Source of the DNA: an uncultured Stenotrophomonas sp. | GTDB taxonomy: Bacteria > Pseudomonadota > Gammaproteobacteria > Xanthomonadales > Xanthomonadaceae | NCBI GenBank assembly: GCA_900078405.1 | Contig: FLTS01000001.1 | Span: forward strand, 1,202,626 to 1,266,625 | Length of the DNA stretch: 64,000 bases | Direction of reading: 5' to 3' | Shown here: positions 44,552-56,888 of the stretch, in pieces | Numbering within the stretch: the first letter of the stretch is position 1 | Layout: the number at the start of each line of letters is the position of its first letter | Notes under the pieces: generated by a model | What the model was told of the DNA's origin: nothing | Database searches by the model: none | Seen by the model: only the letters and a program-made list of their open reading frames with translations | Made by a program: the position numbers and the translations under genes

Positions 44552-46114
44552 ATGGACCCCATCCTGATCGGCAAAGGCACCACCGACGACGTCGCCGTCA
44601 CCCTGCTGCCGGGCTTCGGCAACCGCCACGGGCTGGTGGCCGGCGCCACCGGTACCGGCAAGACGGTGACGCTGATGACGCTGGCCGAGGGTTTCAGCCG
44701 GATCGGCGTGCCGGTGTTCCTGGCCGACGTGAAGGGCGACGTGGCCGGGCTGGCGGTACCGGGCGATATCGGCGAGAAACTGGCCGCGCGCGCGGCCGAA
44801 ATCGGCATCGACGGCTACACCGCGCAGGCCAGCCCCACCATTTTCTGGGACCTGTATGGCCAGCAGGGGCACCCGGTGCGCACCACGGTCAGCGAGATGG
44901 GGCCGACCCTGCTGGCGCGCATCCTCGAACTCAACGACACCCAGAGCGGCGTGCTCGACATCGTGTTCAAGCTGGCCGACGACCGCGGCCTGCTGCTGCT
45001 CGACCTGGACGATCTGCGCGCGCTGCTGAACCTCGTCGCCGCCGAGCGCAAAACCATTTCCACCGAATACGGGCTGGTCAGCGCACCGAGCATCGCCGCG
45101 ATCCAGCGCGCGCTGCTGCGGCTGGCGCAGGATGGCGGCGAGCAGTTCTTCGGCGAGCCGGCGCTGGAACTGTCCGACATCATGCGCGTCAACCACGACG
45201 GCCGCGGCGTCATCGGCATCCTTGCCGCGGCGCAGCTGATCCTCAAGCCGCGGCTGTATTCCACCTTCCTGCTGTGGCTGCTGTCCGAGCTGTTCGAGCA
45301 GCTGCCGGAAGTGGGCGACCTGGAAAAGCCGAAGCTGGTGTTCATCTTCGACGAGGCGCACCTGCTGTTCGATGGCGCCCCGCCGGCGCTGGTACAGCGC
45401 ATCGAGCAGGTGGTGCGGCTGATCCGCTCCAAGGGCGTGGGCGTGTATTTCTGCTCGCAGTTCCCCGACGACGTGCCGGGCGACATCCTCGGCCAGCTCG
45501 GCAACCGCGTGCAGCACGCGCTGCGTGCCTTCACCCCGCGCGACCAGAAGGCGGTGAAAACCGCCGCACAGACCTTCGTGCCGAACCCGAAGCTCGACGT
45601 GGTCGCCACGCTGTCGCAACTGGGCACTGGCGAAGCGCTGGTGTCCACGCTGCAGGACAAGGGCATTCCCTCGCCGGTGCAGAAGACGCTGGTGGCGCCG
45701 CCGCGCTGCCGCATGGGCGCGATCACCGAGGCCGAACGCATGCAGGTGCGCGCCGGCAGCCCGGTCGGCAGCCGCTACGACACCGCCATCAACCGCGAAT
45801 CGGCCGCCGAACTGCTGGCCCAACGTGCGCAGCAGGCCGCCGAACAGGCGCAGGCACCCAAGGTGCCAAGCGCGGAACAGGGCGGCGGCATCGGCCAGAA
45901 GATCAACGAATTCCTGTTCGGCAGCGGACGCCGCCAGGGCGTGGTCGAGTCGGTGGCCAAGCAGACCACGCGCAACGTCGGCGGTTCGATCGGGCGCAGC
46001 GTCGGCAGCTCCATCGGCGAATCGGTGATGGGCAAGACCGGCAAGAAGTACGGCGGCCAGATCGGCAACCAGATCGTGCGCGGCATCCTCGGTGGCATCT
46101 TCGGCAGGCGCTGA
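44552..46114 (+). CDS. HerA-like ATPase, DUF853 (YjgR family)
   Basis: A 520-residue cytosolic P-loop ATPase. Walker A is GATGTGKTV (about 31-39) and Walker B is KLVFIFDEAHLLF (about 263-275); LADVKGDVAGLA and YFCSQFPDDVPGDIL are typical of the HerA/FtsK-like DUF853 group. The C-terminal 70 residues are Gly/Ser/Arg-rich with SIGRSVGSSIGESVMG. Function is not known beyond a likely DNA-translocase-type motor. The ATG at 44552 opens 124 nt from the divergent mltD-like gene. greB starts 3 nt after its stop. Confidence 0.88.
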   Translation: MDPILIGKGTTDDVAVTLLPGFGNRHGLVAGATGTGKTVTLMTLAEGFSRIGVPVFLADVKGDVAGLAVPGDIGEKLAARAAEIGIDGYTAQASPTIFWDLYGQQGHPVRTTVSEMGPTLLARILELNDTQSGVLDIVFKLADDRGLLLLDLDDLRALLNLVAAERKTISTEYGLVSAPSIAAIQRALLRLAQDGGEQFFGEPALELSDIMRVNHDGRGVIGILAAAQLILKPRLYSTFLLWLLSELFEQLPEVGDLEKPKLVFIFDEAHLLFDGAPPALVQRIEQVVRLIRSKGVGVYFCSQFPDDVPGDILGQLGNRVQHALRAFTPRDQKAVKTAAQTFVPNPKLDVVATLSQLGTGEALVSTLQDKGIPSPVQKTLVAPPRCRMGAITEAERMQVRAGSPVGSRYDTAINRESAAELLAQRAQQAAEQAQAPKVPSAEQGGGIGQKINEFLFGSGRRQGVVESVAKQTTRNVGGSIGRSVGSSIGESVMGKTGKKYGGQIGNQIVRGILGGIFGRR

Positions 46115-46117
46115 AAC

Positions 46118-46624
46118 ATGTCGCGCTGGCGCCCCCCCGCGGAAAAGAGCACCGCACTGATCACGCGCGAAGGCCATGCGCGGCTGAAGGCCGAGCTGGA
46201 CGAACTGTGGCGGCTGCGCCGGCCCGAAGTGGTCAAGGCGCTGGCGGCTGCCGCTGCCGAGGGCGACCGTTCGGAAAACGCCGAATACACCTATCGCAAG
46301 AAGCAGCTGGGCGAGATCGACCGCCGCGTGCGCTACCTGAGCAAGCGGCTGGAAGCGCTGCGCGTGGTCGATACCCGCCCCAGCGACCCGGACGCGGTGT
46401 TCTTCGGCGCCACGGTGGAGCTGGAGAACGTGGACAGCGGCCAATGCCACCGCTACCGCATCGTCGGCCCGGATGAAACCGATGCCGGCGCCGGCTGGAT
46501 CAGCATCGACTCGCCGCTGGCGCGCGCGCTGCTGAAGAAGCGCATCGACGACGAATTCGCGGTGGAACTGCCCGGCGGCAGAACCTGTTTCGCCGTGGTC
46601 GGCATCGCTTACGGCGAAGGTTGA
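46118..46624 (+). CDS. greB: Transcription elongation factor GreB
   Basis: A 168-residue factor that enters the RNA polymerase secondary channel and promotes cleavage of backtracked RNA. The N-terminal coiled coil carries the acidic tip [18 protein letters not shown] (about 45-62), followed by an FKBP-like domain. The basic residues and spacing fit GreB more than GreA. It starts 3 nt after the HerA-like gene and converges on DUF3025. Confidence 0.93.
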   Translation: MSRWRPPAEKSTALITREGHARLKAELDELWRLRRPEVVKALAAAAAEGDRSENAEYTYRKKQLGEIDRRVRYLSKRLEALRVVDTRPSDPDAVFFGATVELENVDSGQCHRYRIVGPDETDAGAGWISIDSPLARALLKKRIDDEFAVELPGGRTCFAVVGIAYGEG

Positions 46625-46676
46625 CCGCAACCGCGCGGCTTGCCCCACATGGCGGCTGTGCCGATGCCGGCGTGCG

Positions 46677-47504
46677 TCATGCCAAGGGCGGCGGATACAC
46701 GCGACCCGCGCGCAGCGGCCGGAAGTAATCGCTCCGCGCATGAAAGGCGACGTCCTGACCCGGATGCCAGCCGGGAATGCCGGCCAAGGGCAACGGCCGC
46801 AACTCCAGCGGGTCGTCGAGTATTTCTCCCCGCGCGATGGCCGCCGCAACGCGGGCCACGCCGGCATCGTCGTCATCGCCACGCACCACCACGCACTTGC
46901 CGACCAGCAGGCGGCCGGGCAGCAACGCCTGTTCCAGCAGCGCATGACCAACCACCGCGGCAACGGCCATGCCGCCACCGCTGCGCCATTGCGCCGCGCT
47001 GTCCACGAACAGCGCGCGCCAGTCGTGCCGATCCCATGCCGCCAGCAGGCCGACATCGCACACCCGCACCACCAGCCCGGTTTCGTCGAACTGGGTCAGC
47101 GCCGCCTGCGCGCGGTTGCGCCGGTGCGGCCCCATCACCGCGATGTGCCGGCATTGCCGCCCATTGAGCGCCAGCTTGATGGCCGGCTGGCGCATCCACA
47201 CCAGCGCGTTGAACAGGTCGTGCCAGTTTTCCGCACGCGTGGCGATGCGGCCATGCTCGCCGATGCGTACCTCGTAGTGCAGGCCATCGGCCAGCAGCGC
47301 CACGTCCTGCGTGACGAAGCGCTTGTCCGGCAGCGGCAGCCGCGCGTTGAGCGCGTCGATGGCCGGCCAATCGGGCGCGTCCATCAGGCCCCGGAAATCA
47401 TCGAAACCGGCGAACAGCGGGTGCGCGAAACAGGCCGGCGCCACCTGCCCGCGCGGCGGGGCGACGAACCTGCGCCGCGCCCCGGCGACCCCGGTTTTGC
47501 TCAC
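46677..47504 (-). CDS. DUF3025 domain protein
   Basis: A 275-residue cytosolic protein. The family core is visible: [20 protein letters not shown] (about 92-111), [10 protein letters not shown], and [13 protein letters not shown]. The C-terminal part [13 protein letters not shown] and [14 protein letters not shown] is also typical. Function is unknown. It starts with GTG and overlaps the rimO stop (GTGA), so it is probably translated with rimO. No membrane segment. Confidence 0.85.
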   Translation of the reverse strand: MSKTGVAGARRRFVAPPRGQVAPACFAHPLFAGFDDFRGLMDAPDWPAIDALNARLPLPDKRFVTQDVALLADGLHYEVRIGEHGRIATRAENWHDLFNALVWMRQPAIKLALNGRQCRHIAVMGPHRRNRAQAALTQFDETGLVVRVCDVGLLAAWDRHDWRALFVDSAAQWRSGGGMAVAAVVGHALLEQALLPGRLLVGKCVVVRGDDDDAGVARVAAAIARGEILDDPLELRPLPLAGIPGWHPGQDVAFHARSDYFRPLRAGRVYPPPLA

Positions 47505-48862
47505 AGCACCTTGAGGTCGAACGTCTTCGGCGCCGGCTTGGCGATGGCATCGCCGAACAGGTCATGCTCGTCGCTGTCGGTGATTTCCACATCGACGAAA
47601 TCGCCGACGCGCAGCCCGGCGTCGGCGGCATTCTGGATGTGCACCAGCCCGTCGATCTCCGGCGCGTCGGCCTTGGAGCGCGCCACCGCGATGCCGTCCT
47701 CGATCACGTCGACCAGGCATTGCTGCACGCTGCCGATCTTCGCTTCCAGCTTCGCCGCGGAAATGGCCGCCTGCTTTTCCATGAAGCGCGCAAGGCGCTC
47801 CTGCTTCACGTCTTCCGGCACCGGGTCGGGCAGGCCGTTGGCAGTGGCGCCTTCGACCGGCGAATAGGCAAACGCACCGACACGGTCGAGCTGGGCGGCG
47901 TCGAGGAAGTCGAGCAATTGCTCGAACTCGGCCTCGGTTTCGCCGGGGAAACCGACGATGAAGGTCGAGCGCACGGTGATGTCCGGGCAGATTTCACGCC
48001 AGCGCAGCACGCGTTCCAGCGTCTTGTCAACCGCGCCGGGCCGCTTCATCAGCTTGAGGATGCGCGGGCTGGCGTGCTGGAACGGGATGTCCAGATATGG
48101 CAGCACCCTGCCCTGCGCCATCAGTGGCACGACGTCATCGACGTGCGGGTACGGGTAAACGTAGTGCAGGCGCGTCCACGCATCCAACTCGCCCAAGCCT
48201 TCGCACAACGCCTTCATGCGCGTGGCGTATTCCTTGCCGCGCCACGTGCCCGGCGCGTATTTGCGGTCCACGCCGTAGGCCGAGGTGTCCTGCGACACCA
48301 CCAGCAGTTCGCGCACGCCGCCCTTGACCAGCCGTTCGGCCTCGCGCAGCACTTCATCGACCGGACGCGACACCAGGTCGCCACGCATCGAGGGAATGAT
48401 GCAGAAGCTGCAACGGTGGTTGCAGCCTTCGGAAATCTTCAGGTAGGCGTAGTGCCGCGGGGTGAGCTTGACCCCGTAGTCCGGCACCAGATCGACGAAC
48501 GGATCGTGCTTCGGCGGCAGTGCCGCGTGCACCGCCTCCATCACCGTCGTGTAGTCCTGCGGGCCGGAGACGGACAGCACGTCCGGGTAATGCTCGCGGA
48601 TCATGTCCCCCTTTTTGCCCAGGCAACCGGTGACGATGACCCTGCCGTTCTCGTTCATCGCCTCGCCGATGGCGTCCAGCGATTCGGCCACCGCCGAGTC
48701 GATGAAGCCGCAGGTGTTGACCACCACCACGTCGGCTGCGTCGTAGGACGGCACGATGTCGTAGCCCTCCACCCGCAGCTGGGTGAGGATGCGCTCGGAA
48801 TCGACCAGGGCCTTCGGGCAGCCAAGGCTGACGAAGCCGACTTTGGGGTTCAGCTGGGACAT
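47501..48862 (-). CDS. rimO: Ribosomal protein S12 methylthiotransferase RimO
   Basis: A 453-residue radical-SAM enzyme that adds a methylthio group to an Asp of S12. The N-terminal cluster cysteines are in SLGCPKA (C15), NTCGF (about 51) and TGCLGKK (about 80); the radical SAM motif is CNHRCSFC (about 145-152). A C-terminal TRAM domain (about 375-445) completes it. NfuA, which can deliver its clusters, is also encoded in the window. A REP pair lies upstream, and DUF3025 overlaps downstream. Confidence 0.96.
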   Translation of the reverse strand: MSQLNPKVGFVSLGCPKALVDSERILTQLRVEGYDIVPSYDAADVVVVNTCGFIDSAVAESLDAIGEAMNENGRVIVTGCLGKKGDMIREHYPDVLSVSGPQDYTTVMEAVHAALPPKHDPFVDLVPDYGVKLTPRHYAYLKISEGCNHRCSFCIIPSMRGDLVSRPVDEVLREAERLVKGGVRELLVVSQDTSAYGVDRKYAPGTWRGKEYATRMKALCEGLGELDAWTRLHYVYPYPHVDDVVPLMAQGRVLPYLDIPFQHASPRILKLMKRPGAVDKTLERVLRWREICPDITVRSTFIVGFPGETEAEFEQLLDFLDAAQLDRVGAFAYSPVEGATANGLPDPVPEDVKQERLARFMEKQAAISAAKLEAKIGSVQQCLVDVIEDGIAVARSKADAPEIDGLVHIQNAADAGLRVGDFVDVEITDSDEHDLFGDAIAKPAPKTFDLKVL

Positions 48863-48957
48863 GGAATCTGCGGTTCTGGGGGCCGGGGATCGGAATGACC
48901 TGGGGCCGGAAGCGCGGCGATTATACCGGCCAGCCTTACCCGCCGTTGTGGGCCGTT

Positions 48958-49025
48958 GTAGGAGCGACGCAAGTCGCGACGGGGTTTTACCGGGAAAGCC
49001 CCGTCGCGACTTGCGTCGCTCCTAC
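48958..49025. repeat. Perfect paired REP upstream of rimO
   Basis: Arms of 27 nt (GTAGGAGCGACGCAAGTCGC... and its exact reverse complement) separated by 14 nt. It is the most perfect member of the GGAGCGACG family in this window and lies between the divergent rimO and dienelactone hydrolase genes. Confidence 0.93.
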
Positions 49026-49071
49026 AGTGTTCCTGCGGGTACGCTGGGCCTCCCGCCTCCGAGGAACCGCC

Positions 49072-49731
49072 ATGTCCCAGTGGATCAGCCTGCAGACCGC
49101 CCACGGCCCGGTCCGCGCCTGGCAGGCCCTGCCCGACGCCCCGCCCCGCGCCGGGTTGGTGGTGATACAGGAAATCTTCGGCACCAACGCCCACATCCGC
49201 CATGTCGCCGGGCAATACGCCGCCGCCGGCCATGCAGTGTTGGCACCGGCGTTCTTCGACCTGCTCGAACCGGGGCTGGAACTGGATTACGACGCTGCCG
49301 GCACGGCCCGCGGCAAGGCACTGGTGGACACGCTCGGCGTGGACCGCGCGGTGGATATCGTGGACGCCGCCGCCCGCGCATTGGCCGGGTACGGCAAGGT
49401 CGGCAGCGTGGGCTACTGCTGGGGCGGCACCATCGCCCTGCTCGCCGCGCAGCGGCTGGGCCTGCCCTCGGCCAGCTACTACGGCGCACGCAACGTGCCC
49501 TACCTCGATACCCCGTTCAAGGCACCGGCCATCTTCCATTTCGGCAAGCTCGACCCCTCCATCCCGGCGGCCGCCGTTGCAGCGCATCGTGAAAAGCAAC
49601 CGGCAATGCCGGTATACGTGTACCCGGCCGACCACGCCTTCAACCGCGAGGTCGGCACGCACTACCACGCCCCGAGCGCCGACCTGGCGCGCGAACGCAC
49701 CCTGGCCTTCCTCGAAGAGAACCTGCGATGA
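49072..49731 (+). CDS. Dienelactone hydrolase family protein
   Basis: A 219-residue alpha/beta hydrolase. The catalytic triad is Cys in VGYCWGG (about 114), Asp in FGKLDPSIP (about 163) and His in ADHAFNREVG (about 192). The oxyanion-side segment VVIQEIFGTNAHIRH is conserved. Members hydrolyse dienelactone or unknown esters; no chlorocatechol pathway genes are nearby, so the true substrate is not known. It overlaps the next gene by 4 nt. Confidence 0.9.
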   Translation: MSQWISLQTAHGPVRAWQALPDAPPRAGLVVIQEIFGTNAHIRHVAGQYAAAGHAVLAPAFFDLLEPGLELDYDAAGTARGKALVDTLGVDRAVDIVDAAARALAGYGKVGSVGYCWGGTIALLAAQRLGLPSASYYGARNVPYLDTPFKAPAIFHFGKLDPSIPAAAVAAHREKQPAMPVYVYPADHAFNREVGTHYHAPSADLARERTLAFLEENLR

Positions 49732-50150
49732 CCGAAGCCGTGACGTCCGATTTCGAGCTTGATACCCGCCTTGCCGCCGACAGCGTGTTGGTGGCCGACG
49801 GCCCGCTGTCCCAGATCCGGCTGATGAACGATGGCCGCTTCCCGTGGATCGTGCTGGTGCCGCGCGTGGCCGGGGCCAGCGAATGGATCGACCTGGACGG
49901 CGGCCAGCAACGCCTGCTGCTGGCCGAAATCGACCAGATTTCCCGGCACCTGAAGCAGAAACCGAACGTCACCAAGCTCAACATCGGCGCGCTCGGCAAC
50001 ATCGTGCGGCAACTGCACGTGCACCTGGTCGGCCGCCACGAGGGCGACGCGGCCTGGCCCGGCCCGGTATGGGGTAGCGGCCCGGCGCAGCGCCTGGACT
50101 CCGGCGTGCTGGCCGAGCGTGTCGAAATCTGGCGGCAGCGGCTACGATAG
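49728..50150 (+). CDS. HIT family protein
   Basis: A 140-residue histidine-triad nucleotide-binding-like protein. The C-terminal motif reads RQLHVHLVGRHEGDAAWPGPVW (shown here as positions 93-114), so the triad is Gln-x-His-x-His instead of His-x-His-x-His; the central nucleophile His is kept. This variant is common in a proteobacterial HIT branch. Overlap ATGA with the hydrolase gene indicates joint translation. Confidence 0.87.
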   Translation: MTEAVTSDFELDTRLAADSVLVADGPLSQIRLMNDGRFPWIVLVPRVAGASEWIDLDGGQQRLLLAEIDQISRHLKQKPNVTKLNIGALGNIVRQLHVHLVGRHEGDAAWPGPVWGSGPAQRLDSGVLAERVEIWRQRLR

Positions 50151-50180
50151 CCGCCACTCCAACCACGAACCTGCACGCCG

Positions 50181-50348
50181 ATGCGCTCCAACCTGATTGC
50201 CGCACTGATCCTGATCATCGTCGGCCTGTTCTTCCTGGCCAAGAACCTGGGCTGGATCAATGGCAACATCGGCGCGATGCTGGCCACCTGGTGGCCAGCG
50301 CTGCTGGTCGTGGTCGGCATCGGCATGCTGTTCGGGCGCGGCAGGTAA
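50181..50348 (+). CDS. Small two-helix membrane protein, LiaI/LiaF-like N-terminal region
   Basis: A 55-residue protein with two hydrophobic helices (about 5-20 and 36-50) separated by NLGWINGNIGAMLATWWPAL. The pattern G-L-F-F-L-x-x-N-L-G-W and WWPALLVVVGIGML is that of the LiaI-LiaF-like membrane region found in cell-envelope stress proteins, here without the C-terminal domain. It starts 30 nt after the HIT gene, with the same orientation. Function is unknown. Confidence 0.75.
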   Translation: MRSNLIAALILIIVGLFFLAKNLGWINGNIGAMLATWWPALLVVVGIGMLFGRGR

Positions 50349-50561
50349 GCGCGCCGACTCGCTGCCGCGTCACCGGGGTTCCTTGTCCCCCATGACGTCT
50401 TTGCAACATACCGGTGCATAAGCTGGCGCCAGCGCGATGCGCGCCTCGCCGGTGGATTCGTCCATACTCGAACCACCGGTTGATGGACGGGGCCCGCGCC
50501 CCGTCGCCAGCGTCAGCGGCCGCAACGGCCGCCGCAAGCCACCCACGACAAGGAGCCCGCC

Positions 50562-53369
<2,808 letters not shown>

Positions 53370-53390
53370 CTGCCCTACCTCTGTACCTTG

Positions 53391-53457
53391 CAGGAGCGAC
53401 GTGAGTCGCGACCGGGCTTTACCGGGAAAGCTCCATCGCGACTCACGTCGCTCCTAC
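53391..53457. repeat. Paired inverted REP between acnA and the alcohol dehydrogenase
   Basis: CAGGAGCGACGTGAGTCGCG at 53391 and its near reverse complement ending at 53457; same family as 15873 and 48958. It lies between converging genes and could terminate both. Confidence 0.9.
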
Positions 53458-53475
53458 AACGCCGGTATCCCCCGG

Positions 53476-54525
53476 TCACCCCGCCATGCTGGCGTTGTCG
53501 ATGACGAAGCGGTACTTCACATCGCCCTTCAGCATGCGCTCGTAGGCCGCGTTGATCTCGTCGGCGCGGATCAGCTCGATGTCGGCAACGATGTCGTGCC
53601 GGGCACAGAAATCCAGCATTTCCTGCGTCTCGGGGATGCCACCGATCAACGAGCCGGCGATGGCGCGGCGCTTCATGATCAGGTTGAACACGTTGGGCGA
53701 CGGATGCGGCGTGGCCGGTGCACCGACCAGCGCCATCGTGCCGTCGCGCTTGAGCAGCGCCAGCAAGGCGTCCAGATCGTGCGGCATCGCCACCGTATTG
53801 AGGATGAAATCGAAGCGATTGCGCTGCGCCTTCATTTGCCCGGCATCGCGCGAGACGACCACTTCGTCCGCGCCCAGCGCCCTGGCCGCCTCACGCTTGG
53901 ATTCGGAGGTGGTGAAGGCCACCACGTGCGCACCCAGCGCATGCGCCAGCTTGATGCCCATGTGCCCGAGGCCACCGATGCCGACCACGCCCACCGTGTG
54001 CCCCGGCCCCACCTGCCAATGCCGCAGCGGCGACCAGGTGGTGATGCCGGCACACAGCAGCGGCGCCACCGCGGCCAGCTGTGCCTCGGGGTGGCGGATG
54101 CGCAGCACGTAGCGCTCGTGCACGACGATCTGCTGCGAGTAGCCGCCCAGCGTGTGGCCGGGCGCATCCGCGGTCGGGCCGTTGTAGGTGCCGACCATGT
54201 GGTCGCAGTAGTTTTCCAGCCCTTCCCCGCAATCGGCGCACTGCCGGCAGCTGTCGACGATGCAGCCGACGCCGACCAGGTCGCCGATCCGGAAATCCGA
54301 AACCTGCGCCCCCACCGCCGCCACCCGGCCGACGATTTCGTGGCCCGGCACACAGGGATACAGGGTGCCGGCCCATTCCGAACGCACCTGGTGGAGGTCC
54401 GAATGGCACACCCCGCAATAGGCGATGTCGATGCGCACGTCGTGTGCGCCCGGCGCGCGCCGTGGGATGTCGAGGGGCTGGAGGGGCTGGTCGCCCGCGT
54501 GTGCGCCCCAGGCTTTGATCGTCAT
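53476..54525 (-). CDS. Zinc-dependent NAD(P) alcohol dehydrogenase (YahK/CAD-like)
   Basis: A 349-residue medium-chain dehydrogenase reducing aldehydes or oxidising alcohols. The catalytic zinc site is CGVCHSD (Cys37) with GHEIVGRV; the structural zinc cysteines lie in DSCRQCADCGEGLENYC (about 92-108), and the cofactor motif is GIGGLGHMG (about 178-186). It best fits the cinnamyl-alcohol/YahK aldehyde reductase group, usually NADPH-linked. It lies 71 nt after dnaB on the same strand and converges on acnA. Confidence 0.92.
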   Translation of the reverse strand: MTIKAWGAHAGDQPLQPLDIPRRAPGAHDVRIDIAYCGVCHSDLHQVRSEWAGTLYPCVPGHEIVGRVAAVGAQVSDFRIGDLVGVGCIVDSCRQCADCGEGLENYCDHMVGTYNGPTADAPGHTLGGYSQQIVVHERYVLRIRHPEAQLAAVAPLLCAGITTWSPLRHWQVGPGHTVGVVGIGGLGHMGIKLAHALGAHVVAFTTSESKREAARALGADEVVVSRDAGQMKAQRNRFDFILNTVAMPHDLDALLALLKRDGTMALVGAPATPHPSPNVFNLIMKRRAIAGSLIGGIPETQEMLDFCARHDIVADIELIRADEINAAYERMLKGDVKYRFVIDNASMAG

Positions 54526-54596
54526 GGTGTCTGTCCTTTGGCTTCGGGCCGGAGCGGCTCCGTCTCGGAAACAGTGCCGGCCACGCCGGCAAGGTG

Positions 54597-56003
54597 CTAT
54601 TCGAACGCGCCGATGCTGTCGTGGCTGAGGTTGTCGAAGCGGGTGTATTCGCCGAAGAACTTGAGCTTGCACGAGCCGGTCGGGCCGCCGCGGTGCTTGC
54701 CTATGATGATTTCGGCCAGGCCCTTGTCCGGCGAGTTTTCCTTGTTGTAGTACTCGTCGCGGTAGATGAACACGATCATGTCCGCGTCCTGCTCGATGGC
54801 GCCCGATTCGCGCAGGTCGGCCATCACCGGGCGCTTGTCGGTGCGCGTTTCCAGCGAGCGGTTGAGCTGGGACAGCGCGATCACCGGCACGTTCAGTTCC
54901 TTCGCCAGCCCCTTCAGCGAGCGGCTGATCTCGGAAATCTCGGTGGCGCGGTTCTCGCTGTTGCCCGGCACGCTCATCAGCTGCAGGTAGTCGATCACCA
55001 CCAGCCCGAGGTCGTGCTCACGCTTGAGCCGGCGGCACTTGGAACGCAGCACTTCCGGCGACACGCCGGGCGTGTCGTCGATGAAGATCTTGGTTTCCTT
55101 GAGCATGCGGATCGCGCCGGTGACGCGGCTCCAGTCCTCGTCCTCCAGCTGGCCGGTGCGCAGGCGCGTGGCGTTGATGCGGCCGTTGGAGGAAATCAGG
55201 CGCATCGCCAGCTGCGAGGCCGACATTTCCATCGAGAACACCGCCACGCCCTTCTTCGACTTGATCGCCGCGTACTCGGCGATATTCAGCGCGAAGGTGG
55301 TCTTGCCCATCGCCGGGCGCGCGGCCAGGATGATCAGGTCGGTCGGCTGCAGGCCGGCGGTCATCTGGTCGAACTCGTTGTAGCCGGTCGGCAGGCCGGT
55401 GATGTTGCCGCCGTTCTCGAAGCGGTTGCGCAGTTCCTCGAATGCGTCCTTCAGCGCGCCGGGCATGGCCACGAAGTCGGTACGGCCGCGCGCGCCCTGT
55501 TCGGCGATGGCGAACACCGACTTTTCCGCCGCTGCCAGCAACTCGGTGCTTTCGCGGCCCTCCGGCTGGAAGCCGTCGTTGACGATGTCGGTGCCGACCT
55601 GGATCAGCTGCCGCAGCACCGCCTTGTCACGCACGATCTCGGCATAGGCGCCGATGTTGGCCGCCGAGGGCGTGGTGCTGGCCAGCTCGATCAGGTAGGC
55701 GCCGTCGCCAATCAACTCCATCTTGCCCTGCGACTCGAACCATTCGCCCAGCGTCACCGCGTCGAACGGCCGGTCGCGCTCGCACAATTCGCAAATCGCG
55801 CGGTAGATCAGCTGGTGGTCGCGGCGGTAGAAATCCTTGTCGGTGAGCGCTTCGTTGACCCGGTCGAACGCCTCCGGCGCCAGCATCAGGCCACCGAGCA
55901 CGGCCTGCTCGGCCTCCACCGAATGCGGTGGTACGCGCAGGGTATCGATGCGCTGTTCTGTGCGATCAGGGCGGTCGGAACGGAAACCGGGACGGGCGGA
56001 CAT
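54597..56003 (-). CDS. dnaB: Replicative DNA helicase DnaB
   Basis: A 468-residue hexameric helicase driving the replication fork. An N-terminal helical domain (about 25-125, PPHSVEAEQAVLGGLML) is joined to a RecA-like motor with Walker A ARPAMGKTTFAL (about 228) and Walker B LGLVVIDYLQLM (about 327). ALSQLNRSLETR and GPTGSCKLKFFGEYTRF end the protein. No intein interrupts the Walker or lid regions. The ATG at 56003 gives a short basic N-terminus. Confidence 0.97.
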   Translation of the reverse strand: MSARPGFRSDRPDRTEQRIDTLRVPPHSVEAEQAVLGGLMLAPEAFDRVNEALTDKDFYRRDHQLIYRAICELCERDRPFDAVTLGEWFESQGKMELIGDGAYLIELASTTPSAANIGAYAEIVRDKAVLRQLIQVGTDIVNDGFQPEGRESTELLAAAEKSVFAIAEQGARGRTDFVAMPGALKDAFEELRNRFENGGNITGLPTGYNEFDQMTAGLQPTDLIILAARPAMGKTTFALNIAEYAAIKSKKGVAVFSMEMSASQLAMRLISSNGRINATRLRTGQLEDEDWSRVTGAIRMLKETKIFIDDTPGVSPEVLRSKCRRLKREHDLGLVVIDYLQLMSVPGNSENRATEISEISRSLKGLAKELNVPVIALSQLNRSLETRTDKRPVMADLRESGAIEQDADMIVFIYRDEYYNKENSPDKGLAEIIIGKHRGGPTGSCKLKFFGEYTRFDNLSHDSIGAFE

Positions 56004-56201
56004 GGAAACCTGCTGCTGCGGAAAAGCCGAGCGCCCAATGGTAGGCGGATGCCGGCCGTCGATGTGGGGATAGCTCTGTGGACAAGTTGTCCGCAGCCGG
56101 TGGATGTGGGCGCAAGGCCGGCAGCACAAGGGATGACGGCCAGCGTGGCGACAACCGGCGCCCCGGACACCGGCTGCATTCATCGCCTGCGGACGCCCTG
56201 C

Positions 56202-56759
56202 TCAGTGCTGCCGGTGCGCCGCGATCCAGTCCATGAAGCGATCGACATAGCCCTGCAGGAACTTGCGGGTGCCGTCGTTGTCGATGCCGCCATCGGCGTC
56301 GATCAGCCCTTCCTTGTATTGCAGGAAGGCTTCCGGCTGCGCCATCACCGCCAGGTTCACGAACACCAGCACATTGCGCAGGTGCTGCTGCGCCAGCGCC
56401 GTGCCGGCCGCGCCCGGCGAGGTGCCGATCACCGCCGCCGGCTTGCCGTCGAAGGCATTGTCGCCATAGGGCCGCGAGGCGGTGTCGATGGCGTTCTTGA
56501 GCACGCCGGGGATGGAGCGGTTGTATTCGGCGGTGACGAACAGCACCGCGTCGCTCTGGCGGATGCGGTCCTTCAGGCGCGTGCCCTGCACCGGGAAATC
56601 CGTGTCGTGGTCCTGGTTGTAGAGCGGGATGTCGCCGATGTTCAGGTACTCGAAACGCGCTCGCCCGCCGGCCAGTTTTTCCAGTGCCAGGGCGAGACGG
56701 CGGTTGAAGGATTCCTTGCGCAGGCTGCCGACGAATACGGCGATGCGATACGGTTCCAT
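56202..56759 (-). CDS. NADPH-dependent FMN reductase (ChrR/YieF-like)
   Basis: A 185-residue flavodoxin-like quinone/chromate reductase. The FMN-phosphate loop is GSLRKESFNRRL (about 11-22) and the family signature is TAEYNRSIPGVLKNAID (about 76-92), followed by GTSPGAAGTALAQ. Such enzymes reduce quinones, chromate or azo dyes and protect against oxidants. It is a single-gene unit between dnaB and the E1 gene. Confidence 0.92.
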   Translation of the reverse strand: MEPYRIAVFVGSLRKESFNRRLALALEKLAGGRARFEYLNIGDIPLYNQDHDTDFPVQGTRLKDRIRQSDAVLFVTAEYNRSIPGVLKNAIDTASRPYGDNAFDGKPAAVIGTSPGAAGTALAQQHLRNVLVFVNLAVMAQPEAFLQYKEGLIDADGGIDNDGTRKFLQGYVDRFMDWIAAHRQH

Positions 56760-56888
56760 GACGGTCTCGGTCGGAAGGGAGACCCCCAGCCTAGCCCCCG
56801 CTTCCTTCGCGGCCGGTGAAGAGCGGCATGCCCGCAGGCCCCCTGCCCGGCATCGGCGGGATACCCGTTTGCCACCGTCCGCGGGCGG

